From an uncultured Lachnospiraceae bacterium (GTDB lineage Bacteria; Bacillota; Clostridia; Lachnospirales; Lachnospiraceae), in assembly GCA_910576975.1 (NCBI GenBank), contig CAJTJY010000013.1, positions 36,712 through 100,711 on the forward strand: a DNA stretch of 64,000 bases. Reading direction: 5' to 3'. The notes under the pieces are model-generated. The model did no database searches and was not told the origin of the DNA. It saw only the letters and a program-made list of their open reading frames with translations. This document shows positions 8,278 through 16,217 of the stretch, piece by piece; position 1 is the first letter of the stretch; each line of letters begins with the position of its first letter. A program made the translations under genes and the position numbers.

Positions 8278-8943
8278 ATGCAAGCAATTGTAGAAACTCT
8301 GTTTGATGCTGTTTATCTGATTTTTGTCATTACCATCGGTATTTTGATGATTCGGGGAAGCAAAGGAAACCGCCAATTCCAGTTGTTCGGATCGATGGCT
8401 GTAGTGCTGGGGGCAGGAGACTCGTTCCATCTAGTTCCCCGCGCCCTTGCCTTGTGCACCATCGGTTTGGAGAATTTCATTGTTCCATTGGGCATTGGAA
8501 AGTGGATTACGTCGGTTACGATGACTATCTTCTATGTGCTGTTATATTATGTTTGGCGGCAGCGATATAAAGTCGAGGGCAAGGGCTGGCTTACCGCCAT
8601 CGTATATGGTTTGGCGAGTGTGAGGATCGTGCTGTGCATGATGCCTCAAAATCAGTGGCTTAGTGCCAAGGCGCCGCTTTCCTGGGGCATCTACCGAAAC
8701 ATCCCATTTGCACTGATGGGCTTTCTGATGATCGTGTTGTTTTATCGTAGTGCCAAGGAGCATCGGGATCAGGCGTTTCGTTGGATGTGGATCACCATCG
8801 TGCTGAGCTTTGGGTTCTACATCCCGGTGGTATTGTGGGCAGACGTGATTCCGCTAATTGGAATGCTGATGATTCCCAAAACCTGTGCGTATGTGTGGTC
8901 GGTGCTTATTGGATATTTTGCTATGAAACAAGAATCTAAGTAA
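8278..8943 (+). CDS. uncharacterised multi-pass membrane protein
   Basis: A 221-residue protein with about seven hydrophobic segments (first at residues 7-24, last at 195-215). I do not recognise a named family with certainty. It is placed between TetR operator 2 and a DUF2871-like gene, an arrangement I associate with TetR-controlled membrane protein pairs in Clostridia. GGAGAATGAACT precedes the ATG. Function unknown; a stress- or drug-inducible membrane role is only inference. Confidence 0.75.
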   Translation: MQAIVETLFDAVYLIFVITIGILMIRGSKGNRQFQLFGSMAVVLGAGDSFHLVPRALALCTIGLENFIVPLGIGKWITSVTMTIFYVLLYYVWRQRYKVEGKGWLTAIVYGLASVRIVLCMMPQNQWLSAKAPLSWGIYRNIPFALMGFLMIVLFYRSAKEHRDQAFRWMWITIVLSFGFYIPVVLWADVIPLIGMLMIPKTCAYVWSVLIGYFAMKQESK

Positions 8944-8957
8944 GGGAGGAATAATCT

Positions 8958-9206
8958 ATGAAGCGCTATATCAATGCAGCTTTGCTGTACGCCGTTCTTG
9001 CGATGGCTGGCGGCGTGTTTTACCGGGAGTTTACCAAATTTAACGCATTTACCGCAAAAACCACACTCTCAGTTGTGCATACCCATTATTTACTGCTGGG
9101 AATGGTATTTTTCCTATTGCTTCTGTTGTTGGAAAAGAGTTTTTCTTTTACCAGCACAAAAACTCAAAATGTGTGTGATCTTGCAGACGCTATGTCAATG
9201 TGTTAA
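8958..9206 (+). pseudogene. DUF2871-like membrane protein, truncated at the 3' end
   Basis: The first 66 residues match the start of DUF2871 proteins as I know them: NAALLYAVLAMAGGVFYREF, then a second helix after THYLLLGMVF. The family is normally about 130-150 residues with four membrane segments. Here the homology stops after two helices (EKSFSF) and the frame ends at residue 82 with an unrelated tail. The remaining helices are not found in the following 130 bp. Probably inactivated by a deletion or rearrangement at about 9160. Confidence 0.65.
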
Positions 9207-9339
9207 ACTAAGCACAGTGGTCAAACGGTGCATGTAGGAGGATATGTACGGTCAAACGGAGCATGATCACAATACAGTGGTCGCTTCTGAACGGCATGGG
9301 AAGCGGCTTCCCAGCAATTATTGAAGAGAGGAAATGACA

Positions 9340-9789
9340 ATGACTGAAAATGATATCAAATCCAAAGAAAAAACGGTTCACGATGGCGTTTCACTTATTA
9401 ATTTCCCAGATGAGGAAAATGAGGATCAGGCGTTCCAAATGCTTTGGGATTACCTTGTTCCTTCATATGGAAAAGCGCAGACAGCACAGGGAGAATTGAT
9501 CCGAATAGCTGGCAGAGTACGACATGAGTTTTTAGACAATGGCTGTATCAACTGGGATGAGGATTTTCAAAAAATGCTGGATGCTTTTTTGGAATATCTA
9601 CAACTGGGCAATGGATTTAACGAAGAAGATTTGCAAACAGCAGGAGTTTTGGTAACAATTCTAAAGGAGAATGGAGAGAAGGGATTTATAGATGACCGAT
9701 TGACATCGATTCTGTGCAGCTGCGCTATGACTTGGGTGAAACAGAATCCAGAGGTCATGGCTCCTTTGAAAGCAGAATATGCAAGATAA
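9340..9789 (+). CDS. hypothetical protein, acidic, 149 aa
   Basis: Start 9340 is preferred over 9334 because GAAGAGAGGAA sits at a better distance. The protein is soluble, acidic and mostly helical in appearance (FQKMLDAFLEYLQLGNGF, TILKENGEKGFIDDRL), with no motif I recognise. It lies just after the truncated DUF2871 gene and is followed by two terminators. It could belong to the rearrangement that cut that gene. Confidence 0.55.
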   Translation: MTENDIKSKEKTVHDGVSLINFPDEENEDQAFQMLWDYLVPSYGKAQTAQGELIRIAGRVRHEFLDNGCINWDEDFQKMLDAFLEYLQLGNGFNEEDLQTAGVLVTILKENGEKGFIDDRLTSILCSCAMTWVKQNPEVMAPLKAEYAR

Positions 9790-9796
9790 AGCGAAA

Positions 9797-9825
9797 CCAC
9801 CTGAATCAGGTGGAGCTTTGCTTTT
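9797..9825 (+). terminator. terminator after the hypothetical gene
   Basis: CCACCTGA (9797-9804) and TCAGGTGG (9806-9813), further extended by AAAGC/GCTTT, then TTTGCTTTTG. Confidence 0.75.
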
Positions 9826-9936
9826 GTTCGTGAGAGCTGAAGCATCAAGAAGAACTGCCGATTGTAAGCCACTTCCTGATGTTGCACCTCTTTTAATGAT
9901 AGAAAGTTATCAAATATGTGTTAGAAATTTATGTGG

Positions 9937-9965
9937 GAACTTGATGAAAATCAGGTTCTTTTTTT
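9937..9965 (+). terminator. second terminator-like hairpin
   Basis: GAACTTGA (9937-9944) pairs with TCAGGTTC (9951-9958) with one G-U, directly followed by seven T. No gene is seen between the two terminators. Confidence 0.7.
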
Positions 9966-10164
9966 ATACGATGATTAATTTTTAGGATATGTCATATCTT
10001 GTACTTGCATATGATTTTATCACATATGACGTCATGCACCCGATTGCTGCGACTTGCAAAGCCCTCTCTCAGCTTGACCTTGGCGCTCTGAAGAAAAAGA
10101 GCTATTAGTGGAGAACGTGATGCCTGGAAATCAGTCGGATGATTCCATGGCATTGGCATCAAGA

Positions 10165-10200
10165 CCTTTTGGCACTATGAATTGCAAAGTGGGGAAACTC
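10165..10200 (+). repeat. solo end of the palindromic repeat family
   Basis: A 36 bp segment, CCTTTTGGCACTATGAATTG continuing to GGGGAAACTC, that matches the right end of the repeat elements at 26797-27062 and 53723-54068 with one or two differences. No palindromic body is attached. It lies 15 bp before the promoter of the GntR-ABC operon. Confidence 0.75.
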
Positions 10201-10215
10201 AAAAGGGAAAAAGTA

Positions 10216-10276
10216 TTGACAACTTCCATTCCAAATGTTATATTATAGATACAAGGCAGTTAGTTACTCAACTAAC
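10216..10276 (+). promoter_or_regulatory. promoter and predicted GntR (YtrA-type) operator
   Basis: TTGACA (10216-10221), 17 bp spacer, TATATT (10239-10244). The inverted repeat GTTAGTT-ACTC-AACTAAC (10259-10276) starts at about +9 relative to the expected transcription start. A bound repressor there would block the operon, consistent with autoregulation by the GntR protein encoded first. Confidence 0.75.
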
Positions 10277-10324
10277 AAACACACACACATATATACATAC
10301 ATGGAAAATAAAGGGGTGATACGG

Positions 10325-10702
10325 TTGAATATAAACACGAACATAGATAAACCGATATTCATTCAGATAGCTGAGCAATTAGAGGACTCCATATTTACCG
10401 GGATATTTCCAGAGGAAACGAAAATACCCTCGACAAATGAATTATCCGCCTTGCTAAATATCAATCCTCACACGGTGTTGAAAGGAATGAATCTGCTGGT
10501 CGATGAAGAGGTTATCTATAAGAAAAGAGGTTTGGGAATGTTTGTTAAAAAAGGAGCTGTCGAAAAGATACGTCTAAAAAGGCAAAGTCAATTCTACAAT
10601 CAATATGTTGCTGCATTGATTGAGGAAGCGTCAAAACTTAAAATGACAAAAGAAGAAATTATCTCATTGATAGAAAGGGGTTATCACGATGAACGCAATT
10701 AG
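10325..10702 (+). CDS. GntR-family regulator, YtrA subfamily
   Basis: A 125-residue regulator with start TTG at 10325, behind AAAGGGGTGAT. Longer in-frame starts would read through the operator and promoter. The short winged-helix protein has the hallmarks FIQIAEQLEDSIFTGIF, IPSTNELSALLNINPHTVL and the wing KKRGLGMFV, and lacks a large ligand domain, as in the YtrA group that controls adjacent ABC genes. Its end overlaps the ABC ATPase start by 14 bp. Confidence 0.88.
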   Translation: MNINTNIDKPIFIQIAEQLEDSIFTGIFPEETKIPSTNELSALLNINPHTVLKGMNLLVDEEVIYKKRGLGMFVKKGAVEKIRLKRQSQFYNQYVAALIEEASKLKMTKEEIISLIERGYHDERN

Positions 10703-11549
10703 TATTCAGAACATTACCAAAACGTATAAAAATGTAACAGCATTAGACAATGTGTCGTTCTCTTTTGAGTTTGGAAAAATCTATGGTTTTTTGGGAAGAA
10801 ACGGCGCTGGAAAATCAACACTTATCAATATCATTGCAAACCGCATTTTTACAGATAAAGGGGAAGTTTTTGTTGACGGTTTATCTGTAAAGGAAAATAT
10901 GGAAGTACATGAAAAAATTTTCTGTATGAGCGAGGAAGATTTATATGAGACAAACTTGAAAATCAAAGATCAATTCAAATGGATTAACCGTTTTTATGAC
11001 AGTTTTGATACAGAGAAAGCTTTTGAAATCGCAGAGAAATTTAATCTTAATACAAACATGAAGTTCAAAGCATTGTCAAAAGGTTATCAATCCATTTTCA
11101 AGCTGACAGTTGCTTTGGCACTTCGTGTACCATACGTCATTTTTGACGAGCCAGTTTTGGGATTGGATGCGAACCACAGAGAGTTGTTCTACAATCTGCT
11201 CTTAAAAGAATATGAGAATGAGGAGCGCACGTTCATCATAGCAACACATTTGATTGAAGAGGTTGCTAATATCATTGAGGAAGTTGTTTTGCTTGATAAA
11301 GGCAAAGTTTTATTACAAGAAGATGTCGCAACATTATTGGAAAAGGGTTACAGCATATCTGGTTTAGCAAAAGATGTGGAAAGCTACTGTGAAGACAAAA
11401 ATGTCATTGGATATGATGAATTGGGAGGCTTGAAAATCGCTTATATCTTAGGGGCAAAATCGGCGGTTCCACAAGGTAGTAATTTGCAGATTTCAGCCAT
11501 GAATTTACAAAAGCTCTTCGTCAAACTCACAGAGAAAGGTGGTAACTAA
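10689..11549 (+). CDS. ABC transporter ATP-binding protein
   Basis: A 286-residue ATPase. Walker A is GRNGAGKST (about residue 37), the signature is degenerate LSKGYQSI, Walker B is YVIFDEPVLGLDA, and an H-loop (ATHLIEE) follows. It pairs with the membrane protein downstream. The GntR-ATPase-permease order is typical of small exporters used for peptide, bacitracin-like or stress functions, but the substrate is unknown. Confidence 0.9.
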   Translation: MNAISIQNITKTYKNVTALDNVSFSFEFGKIYGFLGRNGAGKSTLINIIANRIFTDKGEVFVDGLSVKENMEVHEKIFCMSEEDLYETNLKIKDQFKWINRFYDSFDTEKAFEIAEKFNLNTNMKFKALSKGYQSIFKLTVALALRVPYVIFDEPVLGLDANHRELFYNLLLKEYENEERTFIIATHLIEEVANIIEEVVLLDKGKVLLQEDVATLLEKGYSISGLAKDVESYCEDKNVIGYDELGGLKIAYILGAKSAVPQGSNLQISAMNLQKLFVKLTEKGGN

Positions 11550-11550
11550 C

Positions 11551-12273
11551 ATGAAAAATTTAAAATCAGTGATTCAGTATGAATGCATGACGTCCTTTAA
11601 ATATATTTGGGTTTTCTACGCCATACAGTATGCTTGTGTCGGTCTTATCTATATTCTTACAGGACTGGTCATGGGTACTTATGAAGATATGGGAGTATCC
11701 GCATTAGAAATGAATTCCATAGTTTTTGTTAGCATTTTAGGTGTGTTAGGATTTAAGGAAGATTTTAAAATGCTGATACAAAATGGATTTACGCGCAAGT
11801 ATATATTTATGGCAACGCTTTCTTTGTTCTGCTTTATTTCAGGAATAATGGCGCTTGTTGATACAGTCGTAGGAAATGTCATTCATTATGTTAGCAGCAA
11901 TTATTCTTCCATGTATGGTGCAATATATGGATATGGTAATCTGTTTATGAACTGGTTATGGTTGTTTTTGCTTTATGTATTGGTATGCAGCTTGCTGTAT
12001 TTAGGAATACTTATCATCAATAAGGTTGGAAAAAAGGTATCTATTTATTTAGGTGTTTGTTTGAGCGGTATTGTATTGTTGATTGTTGCATTATTCAGAT
12101 ATGTTTTTTCAGCCGAAGTTGTAGCCGATATGTTAGAGTTTTTGATGAAAGCAATGGGATTTATGACTGACGGAACCATCAATTATTTATTCCCGGCACT
12201 ATCCTTGCTTTTCATTGTAATAGTCTTGGGGATCGGTTCTTATGTTATTATCCGGCGTACAGAATTGAACTGA
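11551..12273 (+). CDS. ABC transporter membrane protein
   Basis: A 240-residue protein with about six hydrophobic segments (for example VALFRYVF and LSLLFIVIVLGIGSYVIIRR at the end). ATG at 11551 follows GAAAGGTGG, just past the ATPase stop. It is the membrane half of the exporter and ends the operon. Confidence 0.82.
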   Translation: MKNLKSVIQYECMTSFKYIWVFYAIQYACVGLIYILTGLVMGTYEDMGVSALEMNSIVFVSILGVLGFKEDFKMLIQNGFTRKYIFMATLSLFCFISGIMALVDTVVGNVIHYVSSNYSSMYGAIYGYGNLFMNWLWLFLLYVLVCSLLYLGILIINKVGKKVSIYLGVCLSGIVLLIVALFRYVFSAEVVADMLEFLMKAMGFMTDGTINYLFPALSLLFIVIVLGIGSYVIIRRTELN

Positions 12274-12374
12274 ATGAAAACGAGAAATCGCCGCATGGAT
12301 AACGCCACAAGCTGACAAAACCTAGAAATTTCACAATTACCCATGTCAGAATATATATAGAAAGGAATCTCATA

Positions 12375-12875
12375 ATGAATACTTTAAAACATCCAGTCCT
12401 TGCAGATAATGTCTATATTGCTCCCGGAGCGATCGTCCGTGGAAATGTCACCCTGATGGAACATGCGAATATTTGGTTCCACGCTGTCCTTCGTGCCGAA
12501 ACCGGAACCATAACCGTCGGCTGTGGCTCCAACATTCAGGACGGCTGTGTCGTACATGTAGATGAAGGCGCCAATGTCGCCATTGGAAATCATGTCACCA
12601 TCGGGCACAACTCCACGATCCATGGTTGTTCCATTGGAGACAACACGCTTATCGGCATGGGGGCAATTGTCATGAACCACGCCGTCATCGGAAACAACTG
12701 CATTGTCGCCGCCGGAGCCTTGGTCACCCAGAACACAGTGATACCCGACAACTCCCTGGTTCTTGGAAATCCTGCCAAAATTAAACGCTCTGTCACGACA
12801 GAAGAAATTGCCCATAACCGGCAAAATGCCGACCACTATATCGCAGAAGCTGCACTTTATGCCCAGGCAGACTGA
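12375..12875 (+). CDS. gamma carbonic anhydrase-like hexapeptide-repeat protein
   Basis: A 166-residue left-handed beta-helix protein built of hexapeptide repeats (IVRGNVTL, NIQDGCVVHVDEG, IGHNSTIHGCSIGDNTLIGM). The three histidines expected to bind metal are present in VHVDEG and IGHNSTIHG. Family members (YrdA/Cam type) are trimeric, and many lack proven carbonic anhydrase activity. AAAGGAATC precedes the ATG. The gene converges on the phosphatase gene. Confidence 0.88.
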   Translation: MNTLKHPVLADNVYIAPGAIVRGNVTLMEHANIWFHAVLRAETGTITVGCGSNIQDGCVVHVDEGANVAIGNHVTIGHNSTIHGCSIGDNTLIGMGAIVMNHAVIGNNCIVAAGALVTQNTVIPDNSLVLGNPAKIKRSVTTEEIAHNRQNADHYIAEAALYAQAD

Positions 12876-12926
12876 ATGCCCTGCCCATCATCCATCTATA
12901 ACCAGGCACATGAAATGGTTTGCTTA

Positions 12927-13394
12927 TCATAAAAATTTTCCCAGCTGTTGCAGGTATGCCAGGAATCCCTGGCATCCTGCCAACACATCTTCATACGTCT
13001 TTTCGAAATCTCCGGTATACCAAGGATCTGCTACATCTCTGGGATGATCTGTATGGTCAAGCAGGAGACTGATTTTCTTCTTCTGGTCCTTGCCTACGAT
13101 CCGAAGCATGTTTCGGTAATTCCAGCTGTCCATGCCAATGATATAATCGTATTCCTGATAATCGCTGCGCTTCATCTGGACTGCGTACTTTCCTGCCGTG
13201 GAGATCCCGACCTGCGCCAACTTATTCCTTGTGCCATGATGAACCGGGTTGCCGATTTCTTCTGTGCTGGTAGCGGCGCTGGCAATGTAAAATTGATCTG
13301 CAATGCCCTCTTTCTTTACAATATCTTTCATAACAAATTCTGCCATTGGGGAACGGCAGATGTTGCCGTGGCAGACGAAAAGTATTTTAATCAT
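12927..13394 (-). CDS. low-molecular-weight protein-tyrosine-phosphatase
   Basis: A 155-residue enzyme. The P-loop C-x5-R-S is at residues 8-15 (VCHGNICRS), and the general-acid loop is seen as ADPWYTGDF near residue 120. It dephosphorylates tyrosine on proteins or small substrates in the cytoplasm. AGGAGGAA lies just upstream. The 5' part of this gene and about 180 bp upstream are present a second time at 15759-15965, beyond the RES/RelA cassette. Confidence 0.92.
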   Translation of the reverse strand: MIKILFVCHGNICRSPMAEFVMKDIVKKEGIADQFYIASAATSTEEIGNPVHHGTRNKLAQVGISTAGKYAVQMKRSDYQEYDYIIGMDSWNYRNMLRIVGKDQKKKISLLLDHTDHPRDVADPWYTGDFEKTYEDVLAGCQGFLAYLQQLGKFL

Positions 13395-13575
13395 AATAAA
13401 AATTCCTCCTAAAACGCGATGATTTGCTTATGTTTGGCGCGATTTGCGTGGTTTATTTTTTCAAAAAAAATTATTAAAAAAATCATAGAATAAGCAAAAC
13501 GGGGCGAAATGTGGCAAGTTGAAGCTGTCAATCGTAGTAAAAACGTAGTAGAAATTGGGGGGTTCTTATTACTCC
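13371..13575. repeat. long direct repeat, copy 1 (phosphatase start and upstream region)
   Basis: About 205 bp covering the first codons of the phosphatase and its upstream region. Read on the + strand it matches 15759-15965 in the same order: AGTATTTTAATCATAATAAA, AATTCCTCCTAAA, GTTTATTTT, AATGTGGCAAGTTGAA, CGTAGTA. By eye about 80% identical with small indels. The two copies bracket the RES/RelA-SpoT cassette. Confidence 0.85.
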
Positions 13576-13619
13576 TCTCTATAAACGTGCAATCATACAT
13601 ATAATAATATTTTTTATTA

Positions 13620-14534
13620 TTAATTGTTTATAGTTTCTTTTATCATTCTGAATCTTTGACATAAATACTTTTTGTGTTTTTCAGCGATATTCTGCTCATA
13701 AACAAGCAATTTCGCATCTCTATTTGACATAATTTCAGTATCATTATTAAAATCCCAAAAGGAGTGATTTGCCTGCTTATGGATTAAAACCCTGCTATCA
13801 CAAAATTTTATGTATGATGGGTGGCTATTAAAAATTGTAAAATTACACCCACCTGGAGATAAAAAACTTCTATATTTAATTCCGTCCACACCCGTTTTCC
13901 TCAAATAGTCAGAAATAATCTGCGTTGCACGATAAGCATTTTCACACCTAACTGGTTCAAAAAATCTTAACATTAATTCCGAAAAAAACACTCCCATGCT
14001 CATCCCATATAATTCTGTATCCTTTCTTTGAAATGTTTTATCTGAAGCAAAATCAATAATACTTAAAGGTTTTGTTAATTCAAATTCTGCAAGAGAAATT
14101 AAATCACCAAATTGTGATTTTATTTCCATGCAAGCTGTTTCCGGATTTGACGCAACATACAAATAGGAAGCACCCACTATATTATTTCGTCCTTCTCCAC
14201 TTATCCCTAAAACTGGTTCCCTTGAATTAACATCATTGTATCCTGAGAATTTACCATCCAAGGTCTTTCCTATACCTCTTTCCAAACCATTATCATCTAT
14301 CGGATCAATAACTCTTGCCCGGTAATATTTTGTTCCAATTTGAAGATTTGTTTTAAATTGTGAAGCTTCCTTTTCCAATACAATATCATCAATAATTTGA
14401 TATATCTTTTGAACTGCTGAAATTAGCCCATCCTCGGTTTCTACCGCACTGATAAAATTATTAAAATTTATCCTTGCATTTACAGAAAAACCCCAATCAT
14501 TCATCATTTCAATAAAATCTTGTTTTTCGCTCAT
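13620..14534 (-). CDS. RES-domain protein (putative NAD-degrading toxin-type)
   Basis: A 304-residue protein. RES-domain hallmarks are visible: YYRARVIDP (Arg), SNPETACMEIK (Glu) and SFLSPGGCNFTIF (Ser), in the usual order. Known RES proteins are ADP-ribosyltransferase-like toxins that break down NAD. The N-terminal ~90 residues are an extra, uncharacterised region. No Xre-type antitoxin gene lies beside it; its neighbours are a small conserved protein and a RelA/SpoT-domain protein on the same strand. Base composition is more AT-rich than the flanks. The start MSEKQDF is favoured by GGAAG 5 bp upstream. Confidence 0.75.
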   Translation of the reverse strand: MSEKQDFIEMMNDWGFSVNARINFNNFISAVETEDGLISAVQKIYQIIDDIVLEKEASQFKTNLQIGTKYYRARVIDPIDDNGLERGIGKTLDGKFSGYNDVNSREPVLGISGEGRNNIVGASYLYVASNPETACMEIKSQFGDLISLAEFELTKPLSIIDFASDKTFQRKDTELYGMSMGVFFSELMLRFFEPVRCENAYRATQIISDYLRKTGVDGIKYRSFLSPGGCNFTIFNSHPSYIKFCDSRVLIHKQANHSFWDFNNDTEIMSNRDAKLLVYEQNIAEKHKKYLCQRFRMIKETINN

Positions 14535-14706
14535 ATCTTCCAATCCTTTTATAAATATGATAGCTTCTATTTTAACAAATCTCTTTTTCTTTTACAATTA
14601 CCACTCAATTAATTTTCCATTAAAAACGCCCTGCCGAAGCAGAGCGCCTTACCATTTCCTTATCAAATTGCCTGGAACATTTTTTGCGATACAGGCTTTT
14701 TCGTGT

Positions 14707-14952
14707 TCAATGATTTATCTCTGCAAATGATAATTTTTTCACTTCCTGTTCAAACTCCTGCTCTGTATCTACAAATCGGTACGGTTCATATTCTCCATAT
14801 GCGGAAGGTCGGCTGATGGTAACTAACTGGACTTCCTCTGTTCCTATCTCTGCAATCAGCGTTCTTTTAAAATCTGCCAAATGCCGACCGTGGGTAGTCT
14901 GCAATGCGATACAGCCGACATCATTAAATTTCTTTGCTATCAGATAACACAT
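14707..14952 (-). CDS. small conserved protein coupled to RelA/SpoT protein (DUF6718-like)
   Basis: An 81-residue protein starting at ATG 14952 behind GGAGGTG and overlapping the end of the RelA/SpoT-domain gene by 29 bp, so the two are translationally coupled. It begins MCYLIAKKFNDVGCIALQ and carries a conserved-looking TISRPSAYGEYEPY segment. I associate it with DUF6718, from memory only. Its place after a synthetase-type gene makes it an antitoxin candidate (inference). Confidence 0.65.
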   Translation of the reverse strand: MCYLIAKKFNDVGCIALQTTHGRHLADFKRTLIAEIGTEEVQLVTISRPSAYGEYEPYRFVDTEQEFEQEVKKLSFAEINH

Positions 14953-15586
14953 GGTTTTGCACCTCCAAAAAATCTTTTTCTGTTCTGATTTTACCACCCT
15001 CATATTCTTTTCGCAAGATACAGCCAATCTCGTTACTGTAGTTACGTTTATATATATATTTGTGCAGCCAGTTGTTTAATTGCCTGTCATAGTAGGTGTT
15101 ATATTGAATTTCTATCGGATAATGGTAACTGCTCAACTGATAATATACATGTATGCCCCGATAGCCATCATCATATGCTTTTCCCGTTGACATATCAGCA
15201 ACACGGATATTTTCACATTCTGATAAACGCAATACATCCTCGTAATTATCGCAAAGCGCACGGAATCCCAACATATCATTGAATACTTTTCCCATCTGGT
15301 GGTTTGGATAATAACGCTCATATTTTAACCGGGCGGATTGTATGCTTTTTATCCGGTAGTCAGTCACAATATCATGCAAACCATCACAGCAATCATACCA
15401 TGCGTTCACTTCATCCAATTCTTTAAATAATGAATCTTTATCAAAGTAATGCAGGTTCTTTTTTAGCCGGATGCCTAAATTAGAATGGTACGATAAGCCC
15501 TTTAATTTTTCTAGCGATAATCCATCTTTTTTCAAAATATCTTCCAAAGTGTCCGTTACCTCTGTATATTTTTCTGGTTTGTTCAT
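14924..15586 (-). CDS. RelA/SpoT-domain protein (small alarmone synthetase-like)
   Basis: A 220-residue protein without HD, TGS or ACT domains. Synthetase-type motifs are visible: FNDMLGFRAL (D-x3-G-x-R), DDGYRGIHVYY (GYR-x2-H) and PIEIQYNT (EIQ). Such stand-alone proteins make (p)ppGpp or, in toxSAS systems, toxic alarmones or modified tRNA. It is the first gene of a leftward group that continues with the 81-residue protein and the RES protein. Whether it is an active synthetase cannot be told from sequence alone. Confidence 0.75.
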   Translation of the reverse strand: MNKPEKYTEVTDTLEDILKKDGLSLEKLKGLSYHSNLGIRLKKNLHYFDKDSLFKELDEVNAWYDCCDGLHDIVTDYRIKSIQSARLKYERYYPNHQMGKVFNDMLGFRALCDNYEDVLRLSECENIRVADMSTGKAYDDGYRGIHVYYQLSSYHYPIEIQYNTYYDRQLNNWLHKYIYKRNYSNEIGCILRKEYEGGKIRTEKDFLEVQNHVLSDSKEI

Positions 15587-15721
15587 AAATTTTCCTGCTT
15601 TTACATTTATGCAATTATTATATTTCTATTTTATGCATATCATTAAATTTCTTAAAAACGAGTTTGGGTCTAAAAATGGTAATTTCATGGTAAAATTAGT
15701 TCTAATAAGGTCGCTATGCCT

Positions 15722-15787
15722 TTATTTTACAGGATAGGAGAGTGTGATTAGCATACTGCCATGACAGACAAAAAGTATTTTAATCAT
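15722..15787 (-). pseudogene. 5' fragment of a second tyrosine phosphatase gene
   Basis: Starting at ATG 15787 the frame reads MIKILFVCHG, identical in protein to the first ten residues of the phosphatase at 12927-13394, and then leaves the family (SMLITLSYPVK) and stops at residue 21. AGGAGGAA is retained upstream. The rest of the gene, including most of the active-site loop, is missing. Confidence 0.8.
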
Positions 15788-15965
15788 AATAAAAATTCCT
15801 CCTAAATTGCGTTGATTTGCCGTATTTTGGAACGTTTGGCAAGGTTTATTTTCTCAATGAAAATCGTTAAAAAATCACAGAATAAGCACAACGGGGAAAA
15901 ATGTGGCAAGTTGAAATCGTCAATTGTAGTTAAATCGTAGTAGGAATTGAGGGGGCTTACCACTG
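15759..15965. repeat. long direct repeat, copy 2
   Basis: The second copy of the segment at 13371-13575, containing the phosphatase start and its upstream region. Homology begins inside the phosphatase coding sequence (TGCCATGACAGAC) and fades near GTAGTAGGAATTGAGGGGG. Confidence 0.85.
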
Positions 15966-16146
15966 TGGTTATTTTAACACATGGAACGATATCTGTGTCA
16001 ACATATAATTATAATAAATAGTCATGGCCAATGTAAACGATGAACGGTTCTTATCTGTTTTGCAAGAATTTTGCAAGCAAATTACCGAACACTCTTTATA
16101 AGAATTTTAAATGAAAAACAGATACCAGCAAAAAACAGGAATGCTC

Positions 16147-16175
16147 TTGCTATTTTTTTGCAGGCTTCGTATAAT
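16147..16175 (+). promoter_or_regulatory. promoter for the ttcA-thiF-JAMM operon
   Basis: TTGCTA (16147-16152), 17 bp spacer, TATAAT (16170-16175), 43 bp before the first start codon. The preceding 180 bp hold no gene. Confidence 0.65.
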
Positions 16176-16217
16176 AGGCTGAGAAAATGAAGCGCATAGA
16201 GACAGAGGAGAAACCGT

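Noticed and set aside
13620..14534. Calling the RES protein a member of a standard Xre-RES toxin-antitoxin module
   Set aside because: No Xre/MbcA-type helix-turn-helix gene lies next to it; only the small DUF6718-like and RelA/SpoT-domain genes do.
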